Origin: Natrinema salinisoli | GTDB taxonomy: Archaea > Halobacteriota > Halobacteria > Halobacteriales > Natrialbaceae | Assembly (NCBI RefSeq): GCF_020405205.1 | Contig: NZ_CP084469.1 | Coordinates: 1,798,001-1,862,000, forward strand | Length of the DNA stretch: 64,000 nucleotides | Direction of reading: 5' to 3' | Shown here: positions 28,294-36,974 of the stretch, in pieces | Layout of the letters: every line of letters begins with the position of its first letter | How positions within the stretch are numbered: position 1 is the stretch's first letter | Notes under the pieces: generated by a model | What the model was told of the DNA's origin: nothing | Databases searched by the model: none | What the model saw: only the letters and a program-made list of their open reading frames with translations | Translations under genes and position numbers: made by a program

Positions 28294-29208
28294 TCAGGGA
28301 CTTCCGACGCCCGTGGAGAACCCAACCGCATCGGCGATCGCGCGCCGCTTGAGCAAGGCGAAGCCGACGGCGACCAGCCCGAAGCCGGCGACGGTGAGCA
28401 GCCCGATCGTCTCGTCGAGCAGGAAGACACTCGCGACCGTCGCCACGATCGGCACCAGGTAGCCGATCAGCGCCGCCTCGAACGCGCCGTGTTCCTCGAG
28501 CACCCGGAAGTAGATCAGGAACGCGATGGCGGTCGCGAAGACTCCGAGGTAGAGCAGGGCGCCGATCGAGACGGGACCGATCATATCGGCGGTCGGCAAC
28601 TCGTTGGTTCCGAGGCTGACGGTGTGCAAGACGAGCCCGCCGACGAGCATCGACCAGCCGACCAGCGGCAGCCGGTCGATGGTCGGGCCGGCCCGCTGGA
28701 TCAGAACGCCGCCGAGGGCGACGCTGCAAACCTGTCCGACGATGAGCAATCGAGCGCCGGTCCCGCCGGCGAGGAGGTTCCCGGGATCGGGCTGGATCAC
28801 GAGGCCGACGCCCAGAAAGCCGATCGCCGCGCCGACGGCCCCCAGCGGAGAGAGCCGCTCGCCCAGCAGCGGGATCGCCCACAGCGCGGTGACGATCGGG
28901 ACCAGCCCCTGCAAGATGGCAGCGACGCCGCTCGGGACCGTCTGCTGGCCGAGAAAGAGGAGGCCGTTGCCGGCGATGAGGAATACGCCGCCGCCCGCGA
29001 TAGCCGCCAGATCGTTTCGCGCGGTCGGCCGCCAGTCGTCGACCGTGAGGGCCGCCGCGGTCAGCAACAGGACCGCCGCGATGTCGTACCGGGCGGCCGC
29101 GAAGAGCAGCGGGGGGAGGTGCTCGAGACCGACCGAAATCGCGGGGAACGAGAACCCCCACAGGACGGCGAGCAGCAGGAAGAGCCCCGCATCGAGGTAT
29201 CGAGACAT
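28294..29208 (-). CDS. EamA/DMT-superfamily transporter
   Basis: A 304-residue membrane protein of the drug/metabolite transporter superfamily with ten hydrophobic segments arranged as two EamA repeats. Recognisable motifs are LLAVLWGFSFPAISVGLE in the first helix and GVLIQRAGPTIDRLPLVGW at the start of the second half. Such carriers export amino acids or metabolites; the substrate here is unknown. It lies upstream of leuB on the same strand with a 125-base gap. Export of branched-chain amino acids is a speculative possibility from context only. Confidence 0.9.
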   Translation of the reverse strand: MSRYLDAGLFLLLAVLWGFSFPAISVGLEHLPPLLFAAARYDIAAVLLLTAAALTVDDWRPTARNDLAAIAGGGVFLIAGNGLLFLGQQTVPSGVAAILQGLVPIVTALWAIPLLGERLSPLGAVGAAIGFLGVGLVIQPDPGNLLAGGTGARLLIVGQVCSVALGGVLIQRAGPTIDRLPLVGWSMLVGGLVLHTVSLGTNELPTADMIGPVSIGALLYLGVFATAIAFLIYFRVLEEHGAFEAALIGYLVPIVATVASVFLLDETIGLLTVAGFGLVAVGFALLKRRAIADAVGFSTGVGSP

Positions 29209-29423
29209 ACCCGTACTTGGGGTGTGTTTCCGAAGTATCTCGCGATTTCGAGGCGGCCCGCCGGTACTGCATGGGAGCGGACGACCCCAGCCGAGACGCC
29301 ACTATCGCGGACACGGACGACGGTCACTGTGCCCGAAAAATCACTGCCTCGGATGGGGCTCTGACACTGTGTAAACCCGACTCGAGGGAAACGGGTAGTC
29401 GTCCGGCGATTCAGACAGACCCG

Positions 29424-29642
29424 TTACTGAGCCCCGTTGATCACCGTCACCTCGTCGGGATCGGGGCCGAGTTCGATGCGGTAGTCGCCGTACGCGAAGC
29501 GAACAGAGACGTTCCCGTTCGACTCGAGGACGGCGGTCAGCGCCTCGGGATCGACGGCGTCGTACAGCGGCGGCAAGGCCGATCGATCGCAGCCCTCACG
29601 GGCCGCGATACGTCTCAGTGCCGTGGCGAGTGCTGGATGCAT
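29424..29642 (-). CDS. HalOD1 output-domain protein
   Basis: A 72-residue stand-alone HalOD1-like domain. An N-terminal helix pair is followed by LPPLYDAVDPEALTAVLE and the beta hairpin VSVRFAYGDYRIEL. HalOD1 domains occur in haloarchaeal signalling proteins and as free small proteins; their molecular role is not established. The ATG at 29642 lies inside the 3' end of the zinc-ribbon gene on the same strand (47-base overlap), so the two are probably one operon. Confidence 0.8.
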   Translation of the reverse strand: MHPALATALRRIAAREGCDRSALPPLYDAVDPEALTAVLESNGNVSVRFAYGDYRIELGPDPDEVTVINGAQ

Positions 29643-29775
29643 GGTGATCGATAGGGAGTTCGAAGACCGTCGTCGCGAACGCCGTTCCACAGTCCGGACA
29701 CGTAGCCGGGTCGTCCGTTGTCGCGATACGGATGTCGGTACCACAGTCGCAGTGGATGGTAATTCTCGAGACCAT
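29596..29775 (-). CDS. small zinc-ribbon protein
   Basis: A 59-residue protein with four cysteines in a CDC ... CPDC arrangement (residues 9-11 and 26-29), a probable zinc ribbon, followed by a His-rich tail. A GTG 30 codons upstream (29865) would add a hydrophobic, signal-like segment; I prefer the ATG at 29775 because zinc ribbons are normally cytoplasmic, but the longer form is possible. It overlaps the HalOD1 gene by 47 bases. Confidence 0.6.
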   Translation of the reverse strand: MVSRITIHCDCGTDIRIATTDDPATCPDCGTAFATTVFELPIDHHASSTRHGTETYRGP

Positions 29776-29867
29776 GTGTTGTTCGGTTGCAGGCCCCGAC
29801 ACAGCGAAACACAATCCAACGAGCGCGCCAGTCGCAGCTGCGATTAGTTGGCGGGACGTCGGCACAT

Positions 29868-30410
29868 CTTTATTTCGCCGATGTCAATGGTGGATTGCTC
29901 CCGCTACGCGGGGGCGGTAGTTGAGCCGGAGTGTTTGGGTGATGCTGATCACTCCGGCTCGGCGCACTTTCGTGCGCATCTGTGCGTTACGGAACCAACC
30001 CTAAAGAACGTTAGGATATTGACTTGTTGGGCCAGAATCGTCGTTCCGGGGATGTGAGTTTCTACGAGCGGAATGCGCAATGTGCCTACAGAGGATATCC
30101 ATCCCTGAACTATCGATATTCCATTTTCTCGAGTCTGTATAGGAGGGAACGAACGAGACGATGCTTGAGCGATACGTACAGGGCGAGCAGTTATGGGAAC
30201 ATACCTCAATATCTCCGTGAATTGTCAACATTGACTTGCTGAATATAGAGGATGGATTTAGCATGGGATGTCCGATGAGTTCTGCCTTTTGGTACCGACC
30301 CAACAGCTATGTCCAATACGTACCACCATCATTGCTGGTCGAGTGAGGTAATCAACGCATCTCGGGGAAGTCACTACGAAACCGTATCTTGGCAAGCAAA
30401 ATCGGAGTAA
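29868..30410. other. AT-rich intergenic stretch at the left side of the accessory island
   Basis: No convincing gene. It contains a three-hairpin cluster at 29900-29977 (separate entry) and a small CCTAA/TTAGG hairpin at about 30001-30016. Composition drops to clearly AT-richer than the leu genes on either side. The remaining frames are short and not haloarchaeal in composition. Confidence 0.5.
29900..29977. repeat. cluster of three consecutive hairpins
   Basis: Hairpin 1 is CCCGC-TAC-GCGGG (29900-29912). Hairpin 2 has perfect 11-base arms GAGCCGGAGTG (29923-29933) and CACTCCGGCTC (29950-29960) around a 16-base loop. Hairpin 3 is GCGCAC-TTTC-GTGCGC (29962-29977). A TATA-like CTTTATTTCG lies just before it. 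It may be a transposon end or a structured RNA; no homologous gene adjoins it. Confidence 0.6.
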
Positions 30411-30752
30411 TTAGCTATCTTCTGGTTGCTCGATGACTCTGGCGATCGTAACGAGTGCGTCAATCTCTGGGGAGGTGCCTTCTACTTGAATAACTCCCTG
30501 TTCGGGCTGGTACTGAACGAATTCAACTTCAGCCGTTTTTGGTAGGTGGCGGTGCTGGAGCTCGACCTTCAGGGCATCAACTCCCTCCAGAACATTCTGT
30601 GTTGGTGGATCGTCTTCCCAAGTTCGAATAGTTTCAGCAAGTTTATCTACCGACACTGGGCCGCTTTGTTCGTGTAGATAGTAGAGGACGTATCTCCGTC
30701 GTTCATCACTGAGGAGATCGAAAACAGTATCTAACGTGTTCACTGGTAACAA
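30411..30752 (-). CDS. winged-helix transcriptional regulator (DUF7344 type)
   Basis: A 113-residue protein with the haloarchaeal winged-helix signature: LDTVFDLLSDERRRYVLYYL as helix 1, then VSVDKLAETI, and LKVELQHRHLPKT as the recognition helix, followed by a wing and a C-terminal strand-helix. DUF7344 proteins are predicted DNA-binding regulators. No ATG is available: the start is a TTG at 30752 or, better, the GTG at 30743 (V4). It is isolated within the AT-rich island. Confidence 0.8.
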   Translation of the reverse strand: MLPVNTLDTVFDLLSDERRRYVLYYLHEQSGPVSVDKLAETIRTWEDDPPTQNVLEGVDALKVELQHRHLPKTAEVEFVQYQPEQGVIQVEGTSPEIDALVTIARVIEQPEDS

Positions 30753-31059
30753 TACGCATTCTGTAGGTTTAAACCCGCTGTCTGCTATTAAACACGATAG
30801 ATCGTAACTAACGTCATCAGACAGTTTACGGATTCCTGATGAACCACGATTCCATCTCTATTAGCCGTGCTGCATTCGCGCTGTGTATGCAGCACGCTCG
30901 CAGAAACCTACCCAGATTCTGTTAGAAGTCACATGCTGACTACAGAGAATGAGTTCAGCAATACGGCTTCGTTTGTTTCGCGCTGAAGCCAATGAACCAG
31001 CCGATCAGTAAACCTGCTTACTGCGCACATTCAATATCGACATCTCGGGAGTTTCCTGT
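30753..31059. other. intergenic stretch upstream of the duplicated locus
   Basis: Contains the 29-base palindrome at 30867-30895 and the start of the tandem duplication at about 30933. No gene is visible. Confidence 0.5.
30867..30895. repeat. 29-base palindromic dispersed repeat, left copy
   Basis: GTGCTGCAT and ATGCAGCAC form perfect 9-base arms around an 11-base loop. A diverged copy lies in the same orientation at 33229-33257, with about 25 of 29 positions equal. The two copies flank the whole tandem duplication. Confidence 0.65.
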
Positions 31060-32003
31060 TGTAATATAGTCTGATGGACACTTTCTACTATTGTTTCCTC
31101 ATCAGTTATTTCGACTGTTTCTTCCCCTTTTCCCCATCTTTTCTCTCGCGTCCCCACCATCCTCTTCTTCTTCTTCGATCATTTCACCAGTCTCCTCATC
31201 GTCGTCTCGTAGCGTCCCGCCTACTTCATCGCCACCTTCTTCGACAGCTTCAGCTGTCTCCTCACCACTTTCTTCGACCATCTCGCCGGCTTCCTCACTA
31301 CCTTCTTCGAGCTTCTTGCCCGCCTCTTCGAGAATTTCACCCGCCCCTTTGAGCATCTCAGCTGCCTCTTCACCACTTTCTTCGACCATCTCACCGATCT
31401 GTTTACTTCCCCCTTCGATCTGATCGCTGACTCCCTCGCTGGACTTTCTAATTTGATTGGCGACGTTCTCCGTCGTCCCCTCCGTCTTTTCTGCTACTTT
31501 TTGACCACCCTTCTGGGCTTGATCAGCCGCACCGTGGGTCATTCCCCACGTACGACTTTTGATCGTGTCAGTGACTCCATGACTCTGCTTTGAGGAGGTA
31601 TCTCTCTCAGAACGGACCTTTTCGCTTACTGAATCAAACCAATCTCGGAGTACGTAACCAAGGCCGATGAGAGTGGTACCTGAATTAGACGGGAACGAGA
31701 TCTCGCCTTCTCAGTAGTCATTCTCTCTTCATCGCTGGTCGCCACTTCCTCCTCGATCCTCCTTTGCTCTTCGTGTCTGGTCGTTCGCCCGTGTAGAGGG
31801 GTCGTGTCTGGCTTACTTGACATCAATTAATATAATTGCTCCCTACAGAGAGTAAGCTTCGGCCAGCACCAGCAAGTTGAAAAATTCCGGCTGAATTGTT
31901 ATTATTCTTTAAATAGTATGTGGTGATAATAGAAGATATGGAGTGCATACGAGAGATAAACGCGCGTTCATTTGGTAGAAGACTGTCCGGTGAACAGGGG
32001 ACT
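30933..32003. repeat. left copy of a ~1.1-kb tandem duplication
   Basis: This copy aligns with about 32050-33145 over the whole hendecad-repeat gene and both flanks. Shared flank phrases include ATATCGACATCTCGGGAGTT, CTTCGGCCAGCACCAGCAAG and GGTAGAAGACTGTCCGGT. The copies have diverged by many substitutions and several indels, so the event is not recent. Confidence 0.8.
31060..31823 (-). pseudogene. frameshifted copy of the hendecad-repeat membrane protein
   Basis: This locus aligns with the intact gene at 32167-32961. From ATG 31823 the frame reads MSSKPDTTPLHGR and continues to RLIQVP, where one base is missing relative to the intact copy (about 31665-31680). The frame then runs out at GLIQ and is lost for the membrane segment. 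The rest continues in another frame from MTHGAADQAQKGGQK (31542) through shorter 11-residue repeats to about 31102, where a two-base deletion replaces the conserved EIVEMTDEER ending with NSRNN and a stop. With two independent indels it is most simply a decayed paralog. The 146-codon downstream part could still be translated. Confidence 0.75.
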
Positions 32004-32166
32004 CAGATAACGACCAGCCAGTGAACTAACTACAGTCTAACAGGAACACCGTGCTGAACGTAGAAGATGCGTTCAACACAGAGGCTTCGATTGTTTCGCG
32101 TCAACGACGAGGACAACTGCTCACCTACTTACTGCGAACATTCGATATCGACATCTCGGGAGTTTC
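31824..32166. other. spacer between the two duplicated copies
   Basis: AT-rich, without a gene. It holds the upstream flank of the left copy (to about 32003) and the downstream flank of the right copy (from about 32050). Confidence 0.55.
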
Positions 32167-33145
32167 CTATTTTGATAGAGTCTGACGGATGAGTTCTACT
32201 ATTCTTTCCTCATCAGTCATTTCGACTATTTCTTTCCCGCCGTCCCCCATCTTTTCTCTCGTGTCCCCACCATCGTCTTCCCCTTCTTCGCGCATTTCGC
32301 CAGTCTCCTCATCGCCTTCTCGGCGTGTCCCGTCTACTTCATCGCCGCCTTTTTCGACCATCTCAGCTGTCTCCTCACCACGCTCTTCAAGCATCTCTCC
32401 TGCCTCTTCACCTCTTTCTTCGACCATCTCGCCGGTCTCCTCACCCACCTCTTCGACCATCTCACCCGCCTCTTCACCTCTTTCTTCGACCATCTCGCCG
32501 GTCTCCTCACCCGCTTCTTCAACCATCTCACCGATCTGTTTACTTCCCTCTTCGATCTGATCGCCGAGCCCCTCGCTGGACTCTCTAATTCGGTTGGCCA
32601 CATTCTCCGTCGTCCCCTCCGTCTTTTCTGCTACTTTTTGACCGCCCTTTTGGACTTGATCAGCCGCACCGTGGGTCATCCCCCACGTACGACTTTTGAT
32701 CGTGTTAGCGACTCCGTAACCCTGCTTTGAGGAGCCATCCCCGTCAGAATTGAGCTTTTCGCTTACCGAATCAAACCAATCTCGGAGCACGTAACCAAGG
32801 CCGATAAGTGTGACTACTTCGATTAGACGGGGACTAGATTTCCCCTTCTCAGTAGTCTTTTTCTCCTCATCGCTGGTCGCCATTTCCTCCTCGCTCCTGC
32901 TTCCCTCTTCGTGTCCGGTCATTCCCCCGTATGGAGGGGTCATGTCTGGCTTATTTGACATCAAGTAATATCACTGGCACCTACAGACAGTAGACTTCGG
33001 CCAGCACCAGCAAGTCGAAAAAATGGCGGCTGGATTGTTATTCTCCAAACAGTATGTAGGGAATGATAGAAGGTATAGAGCGCATACGAGAGACAAACGC
33101 GTGTGTTCACTTGGTAGAAGACTGTCCGGTCTGAACGGGGGACCG
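32050..33145. repeat. right copy of the ~1.1-kb tandem duplication
   Basis: Counterpart of 30933-32003, in the same orientation. This copy keeps the open reading frame and has more 11-residue repeat units than the left one. Confidence 0.8.
32167..32961 (-). CDS. membrane-anchored acidic protein with tandem 11-residue repeats (LEA/hendecad-like)
   Basis: A 264-residue protein, very rich in Glu, Gly and Met. A hydrophilic N-terminus (about 1-45) is followed by one short hydrophobic segment (LIEVVTLIGLGYVLRDWF, ~46-63), a linker, a KxxEKTEGTTENVANRIRE stretch, and then six consecutive 11-residue repeats of the type GEMVEERGEEA (about 144-209). It ends EIVEMTDEERIVELIRQTL. Eleven-residue repeats with this polar/nonpolar pattern form right-handed hendecad helices or LEA-like amphipathic helices that lie on membranes or protect against desiccation. 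The function here is unknown. The start is ATG 32961. Confidence 0.8.
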   Translation of the reverse strand: MSNKPDMTPPYGGMTGHEEGSRSEEEMATSDEEKKTTEKGKSSPRLIEVVTLIGLGYVLRDWFDSVSEKLNSDGDGSSKQGYGVANTIKSRTWGMTHGAADQVQKGGQKVAEKTEGTTENVANRIRESSEGLGDQIEEGSKQIGEMVEEAGEETGEMVEERGEEAGEMVEEVGEETGEMVEERGEEAGEMLEERGEETAEMVEKGGDEVDGTRREGDEETGEMREEGEDDGGDTREKMGDGGKEIVEMTDEERIVELIRQTLSK

Positions 33146-33573
33146 ACGTACCGCTGGTTGGCCAATTAGTGAGCAGAACACGCTATGCATTGACCATTCA
33201 CTCTTCCATATTGATTGCTTCTCAGCTCGTGCCACATTCGCGCCCTGTATTCAGCACAACTCCCCAGACATCATCTGAAGGTGATAGAAATTCCGGTGCT
33301 CACTTCGCAGATGAGATCACCGAGGAAATTCACAGATTTCCTCTCCATAGCACTCTAGAACGTAAGAATACATCCACACGGAGTCCCAGATTACGAAACT
33401 CGAGGTCTCGTATCTCATCACGAACACGATTCGACCGTGTTCAGATCGTCGCTGTCGACGTCACGGTGGCTACTTCGCTCGAGCCACCCCGAGAAAAGAC
33501 GATCCTAGTCCACTCGAGTCGACTAGAATGCGTATCGATCAAAAACCGCACTCGAGCGGGTCGAAGAATCAGG
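32962..33573. other. right edge of the accessory island
   Basis: About 600 bases without a credible gene. It holds the end of the tandem duplication (to about 33145) and the 33229-33257 palindrome. From about 33450 onward the composition returns to GC-rich, before leuD. Confidence 0.55.
33229..33257. repeat. 29-base palindromic dispersed repeat, right copy
   Basis: Reads GTGCCACAT, TCGCGCCCTGT, ATTCAGCAC: a degenerate version of 30867-30895 in the same orientation, on the other side of the tandem duplication. Confidence 0.55.
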
Positions 33574-34209
33574 CTATTCGGCGTCGGGAATCGCCGCGTC
33601 GTCGACGTAGGGCAGTTCTCGAGCCTTGTCGCGGACCGCGCCGGCGTTGGACTTCATCAGCGCCGTCGTGTCCCAGACGCCGTCGACGAGGGCCTTGCGC
33701 TGGGCGTCGTCGACGGTGACGTCGATCGTCGTGTCGCCGTAGGTCACTTCTTCGGCCTCGACGTCGATGTCGATCTCGCCGTCGGGGTTCTCGTCGACCC
33801 AGTCTTGCAGGGCCTCGATCGTCTCGCTGTCGGCCGTGACGGTCGGGATGCCGAGCGCCAGACAGTTGCCCGCGAAGATCTCGGCGAAGCTCTCGCCGAT
33901 GATCGCGTCGATTCCCCAACGCATCAGCGCCTGGGGCGCGTGCTCGCGGGAGGAGCCACAGCCGAAGTTCGAGTTGACGACCAGTACCGAGGAGTCCTGA
34001 TAGCGTTCCTCGTTGAAGGGGTGCTCCTTCTGGTTATCGTCGTCGTCGAACCGCAGATCGAAGAACGCGAACTCGCCCAGTCCGTCGAAGGTGACGACCT
34101 TCATGAACCGCGCCGGGATGATCTGGTCGGTGTCGATGTCGTTGCCGCGGATCGGGACGCCCGAGCCGGCGACGTAGTTGACTTCCGGAATCTCGACTTC
34201 GTCCGTCAC
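33574..34209 (-). CDS. leuD: 3-isopropylmalate dehydratase small subunit
   Basis: A 211-residue LeuD swivel-domain protein. It has the family start [20 protein letters not shown] and the conserved [18 protein letters not shown], which positions the substrate, then GNCLALGIP. It associates with LeuC to isomerise 2-isopropylmalate to 3-isopropylmalate. The ATG overlaps the stop of leuC by four bases. It is the last gene of the leuA-to-leuD cluster; the leuB expected next in the pathway is 5.4 kb further on. Confidence 0.96.
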   Translation of the reverse strand: MTDEVEIPEVNYVAGSGVPIRGNDIDTDQIIPARFMKVVTFDGLGEFAFFDLRFDDDDNQKEHPFNEERYQDSSVLVVNSNFGCGSSREHAPQALMRWGIDAIIGESFAEIFAGNCLALGIPTVTADSETIEALQDWVDENPDGEIDIDVEAEEVTYGDTTIDVTVDDAQRKALVDGVWDTTALMKSNAGAVRDKARELPYVDDAAIPDAE

Positions 34210-35627
34210 GCGAGGTTCACCTCCTTCAGGTCGCGCACGTCAGAGACTTCGCCGGTAATCGCTGCGGCCGCGACCATTCGGGGGCTCATCAGCACGGTCC
34301 GCCCATCCTTCGATCCCTGCCGGCCGACGAAGTTCCGGTTCGAAGAGGAGGCACAGGCCTCGTCGCCCTCGAGCTGGTCCTCGTTCATGCCGAGACACAT
34401 CGAACAGCCGGCGTTGCGCCACTCGAAGCCGGCCTCCTCGAAGGTGTCCTTGAGGCCTTCCTCCTCGGCGGCTTTCTGGACGCGCTGGCTACCGGGGACG
34501 ACCATCGCGCGGACGTCGTCGTCGACTTCCCGTCCCTCGACGATCCGGGCGGCGCGTCGCAGATCCGGCAGGCGGGCGTTCGTACAGGAGCCGAGGAAGG
34601 CCACGTCGATATCGTAGCCCTCCATCGTCTCGCCGGGCTCGACGCGCATGTGTTCCTGTGCGCGTCGAGCGGTGTCCTGCTTCTCTTTCGGAAGGGACTC
34701 CGGCTCCGGGATCGGATCGGAGATGCCGATCCCCTGCCCGGGCGTGGTCCCCCAGGTGACGACCGGCTCGAGCTCGTTCGCGTCGATGTGGACGACGTCG
34801 TCGTATTCGGCGTCCGCGTCGGAGCGAATGGACTCCCAGTACGGCTTGAGTTCGTCGAACTTCTCCGGGTTCTCCTGGAAGTAGTCCGTCTCCTTCATCC
34901 ACTCGTAGGTAGTCTCGTCGGGGTTGACGTAGCCCGCGCGAGCGCCGCCCTCGATGGACATGTTACAGATCGACATCCGCCCTTCCATGCCGAGGTCCTC
35001 GATGGCCTCGCCGGCGTACTCGTAGACGTAGCCGACGCCGCCTTCCGTTCCGAGCCGGCGGATGATCTCGAGGATGACGTCCTTCGCTTCGACGCCGTCG
35101 CCGAGTTCGCCGTCGACCTGGATCTTGCGGACCTTCTGTTTCTCCATGGCGACGGTGCCCGTCGCGAGCACGTCGCGGATCTGGGAGGTCCCGATGCCGA
35201 AGGCGAGCGCGCCGAAGGCACCGTGGGTCGAGGTGTGGGAGTCCCCGCAGACGATCGTCTTGCCGGGCTGGGTGATCCCCTGCTCCGGTCCGATGACGTG
35301 GACGATCCCCTGATCGCCCGTCGTCGGGTCCGAGAAGTCGATGCCCGCCTCGCGGACGTTCTCCTCGAGTTCGGCCATCATCTCCTCGGCCGCGTCCTCT
35401 TTGTAGGGACGGGACTGATCGGCCGTCGGGACGATGTGGTCGACCGTCGCGTGGGTCAGCTTCGGGAAGGCGACCTCGAGGTCGCGCTCGCGGAGCATGC
35501 CGAAGGCCTGCGGGCTGGTCACCTCGTGGATGAGGTGGAGGCCGACGAACAGCTGGTCCTGTCCGGTCGGCAGCGTGGTGACTTTGTGTCGATCCCAGAC
35601 CTTGTCGTACAGTGTGCCCGTGCTCAT
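34206..35627 (-). CDS. leuC: 3-isopropylmalate dehydratase large subunit
   Basis: A 473-residue aconitase-family catalytic subunit. The cluster-binding cysteines are visible in [32 protein letters not shown] and [17 protein letters not shown]-type residues of other aconitases are replaced by the LeuC pattern. The [4Fe-4S] cluster carries out the dehydration/hydration step in leucine synthesis. It overlaps the upstream small gene and the downstream leuD by four bases each, so the three are translationally coupled. Confidence 0.96.
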   Translation of the reverse strand: MSTGTLYDKVWDRHKVTTLPTGQDQLFVGLHLIHEVTSPQAFGMLRERDLEVAFPKLTHATVDHIVPTADQSRPYKEDAAEEMMAELEENVREAGIDFSDPTTGDQGIVHVIGPEQGITQPGKTIVCGDSHTSTHGAFGALAFGIGTSQIRDVLATGTVAMEKQKVRKIQVDGELGDGVEAKDVILEIIRRLGTEGGVGYVYEYAGEAIEDLGMEGRMSICNMSIEGGARAGYVNPDETTYEWMKETDYFQENPEKFDELKPYWESIRSDADAEYDDVVHIDANELEPVVTWGTTPGQGIGISDPIPEPESLPKEKQDTARRAQEHMRVEPGETMEGYDIDVAFLGSCTNARLPDLRRAARIVEGREVDDDVRAMVVPGSQRVQKAAEEEGLKDTFEEAGFEWRNAGCSMCLGMNEDQLEGDEACASSSNRNFVGRQGSKDGRTVLMSPRMVAAAAITGEVSDVRDLKEVNLA

Positions 35628-35908
35628 TCCTCTACTACCGTGTCGCTATCGGAGCGTCGTCCGTGTTCGGTTCCCCGCTCGAAGACGCGGTTCGCGTCGT
35701 CGGCTTCCTTCGGCGGCGTGTGATCGACGTCGCGCATCGTCCCTTCGGTATCGGTGCTCTCGGTCTCGTCGGCCGCGGTCGCCTCCGGTTCGCCCCCGTC
35801 GGCGGCGACGATCGGTCCGCGATTGAACAGCCGGCCGGCCGTTTCCCCGGTGTAGGGATTGGTGTGGCTGACGTCAGCCATCGTGTCTGTGTTGTCGTTT
35901 TCTGTCAT
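35624..35908 (-). CDS. small acidic protein embedded between ilvC and leuC
   Basis: A 94-residue acidic, probably disordered protein. It contains two imperfectly similar segments, one around [20 protein letters not shown] and one around [20 protein letters not shown], suggesting an internal duplication. It overlaps leuC by four bases and lies 10 bases after ilvC, so it is a genuine operon member. I recall similar small proteins at this place in other haloarchaeal clusters but know no function. It might start at an internal ATG (MADVSHTN). Confidence 0.75.
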   Translation of the reverse strand: MTENDNTDTMADVSHTNPYTGETAGRLFNRGPIVAADGGEPEATAADETESTDTEGTMRDVDHTPPKEADDANRVFERGTEHGRRSDSDTVVEE

Positions 35909-35918
35909 GGGTTCGTCC

Positions 35919-36974
35919 TCAGTCGTCCGCTTGCACTTCGACGGATTCGCTTTCGTCTTCCGTCTCGTCCTCCTCGGCCCACGCGAACAGGTCGCGCAGT
36001 CGTTCGCCGACCTCCTCGATCTCGTGGTTCTTCTCGGCCTGCCGAAGCTGGTTGTAGCTCGGGCGACCCGCCTGGTTCTCGAGGATCCACTCGCGCGTGA
36101 ACTCGCCGTTCTGAATCTCCTCGAGCGTCTCCTCCATGTTCTCCCGGACGTTCTCGTCGACGATGCGGTCGCCCCGGCTCAGCCCGCCGTATTCGGCGGT
36201 GTCGGAGACGGAGTCCCACATCTCGGCGTGGCCGCCTTCGTACATCAGATCGACGATCAGCTTGAGCTCGTTGAGACACTCGAAGTAGGCGATCTCCGGC
36301 GAGTAGCCGGCGTCGACGAGCGTCTCGTAGCCGTGCTTGACCAGCGAGGTGACGCCGCCACAGAGGACGGCCTGCTCGCCGAAGAGGTCGGACTCGACCT
36401 CCTCCTGGAAGGTCGTCTCGATGACGCCCGCACGGGTACAGCCGATTCCCTTCGCGTACGCGAGGGCGCGTTCGTCCGCGTCGCCCGTCGTGTCCTGGTA
36501 GACGGCCAGCAGACCCGGCGTCCCCTCGTCGTTCTCGTAGTTCCGGCGGACGAGGTGGCCCGGACTCTTGGGCGCGACCATCGTCACGTCGACGTCCTCC
36601 GGGGGCTCGATCTGGGCGTAGTGGATGTTCAGCCCGTGGGCGAACTGCAGCGTGTCGCCGGCCTCGAGGTTGGGCTCGATGGCGTTCTCGTAGACGTCCG
36701 CCTGCACGGTGTCGGGCACGAGCACGGAGACGTAGGACGCCTGGGAAACCGCGTCGGCCGGCGTCGTGACCGTCAGCCCGTCCGCTTCGGCGGCCGATCG
36801 CGAGGACGATCCCTCGCGAAGGCCGACGACCACGTCGACCCCGCTCTCGTGGAGGTTCAGCGCGTGGGCGTGGCCCTGGCTCCCGTAGCCGAGGACGGCC
36901 ACGGTGTCGTCGTCGAGCGTCGATACGTCCGCATCGTCGTCGTAATAAATGTCGGTGGTGAATTCGTCAGTCAT
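35919..36974 (-). CDS. ilvC: ketol-acid reductoisomerase
   Basis: A 351-residue class I KARI. The Rossmann motif is [13 protein letters not shown]; the NADPH loop [14 protein letters not shown] has Arg and Ser residues for the phosphate. The catalytic domain shows [25 protein letters not shown] (metal-binding Asp/Glu) and [19 protein letters not shown]. It converts acetolactate to dihydroxyisovalerate. The ATG at 36974 overlaps the end of ilvN by eight bases and is preferred to a TTG three codons upstream. Confidence 0.96.
   Translation of the reverse strand: MTDEFTTDIYYDDDADVSTLDDDTVAVLGYGSQGHAHALNLHESGVDVVVGLREGSSSRSAAEADGLTVTTPADAVSQASYVSVLVPDTVQADVYENAIEPNLEAGDTLQFAHGLNIHYAQIEPPEDVDVTMVAPKSPGHLVRRNYENDEGTPGLLAVYQDTTGDADERALAYAKGIGCTRAGVIETTFQEEVESDLFGEQAVLCGGVTSLVKHGYETLVDAGYSPEIAYFECLNELKLIVDLMYEGGHAEMWDSVSDTAEYGGLSRGDRIVDENVRENMEETLEEIQNGEFTREWILENQAGRPSYNQLRQAEKNHEIEEVGERLRDLFAWAEEDETEDESESVEVQADD

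Noticed and set aside
32330-32560. Regular ~33-base repeats that could suggest a CRISPR array
   Set aside because: There are no spacers: the units are contiguous, diverged and in frame, encoding the 11-residue protein repeats. No cas genes are present.
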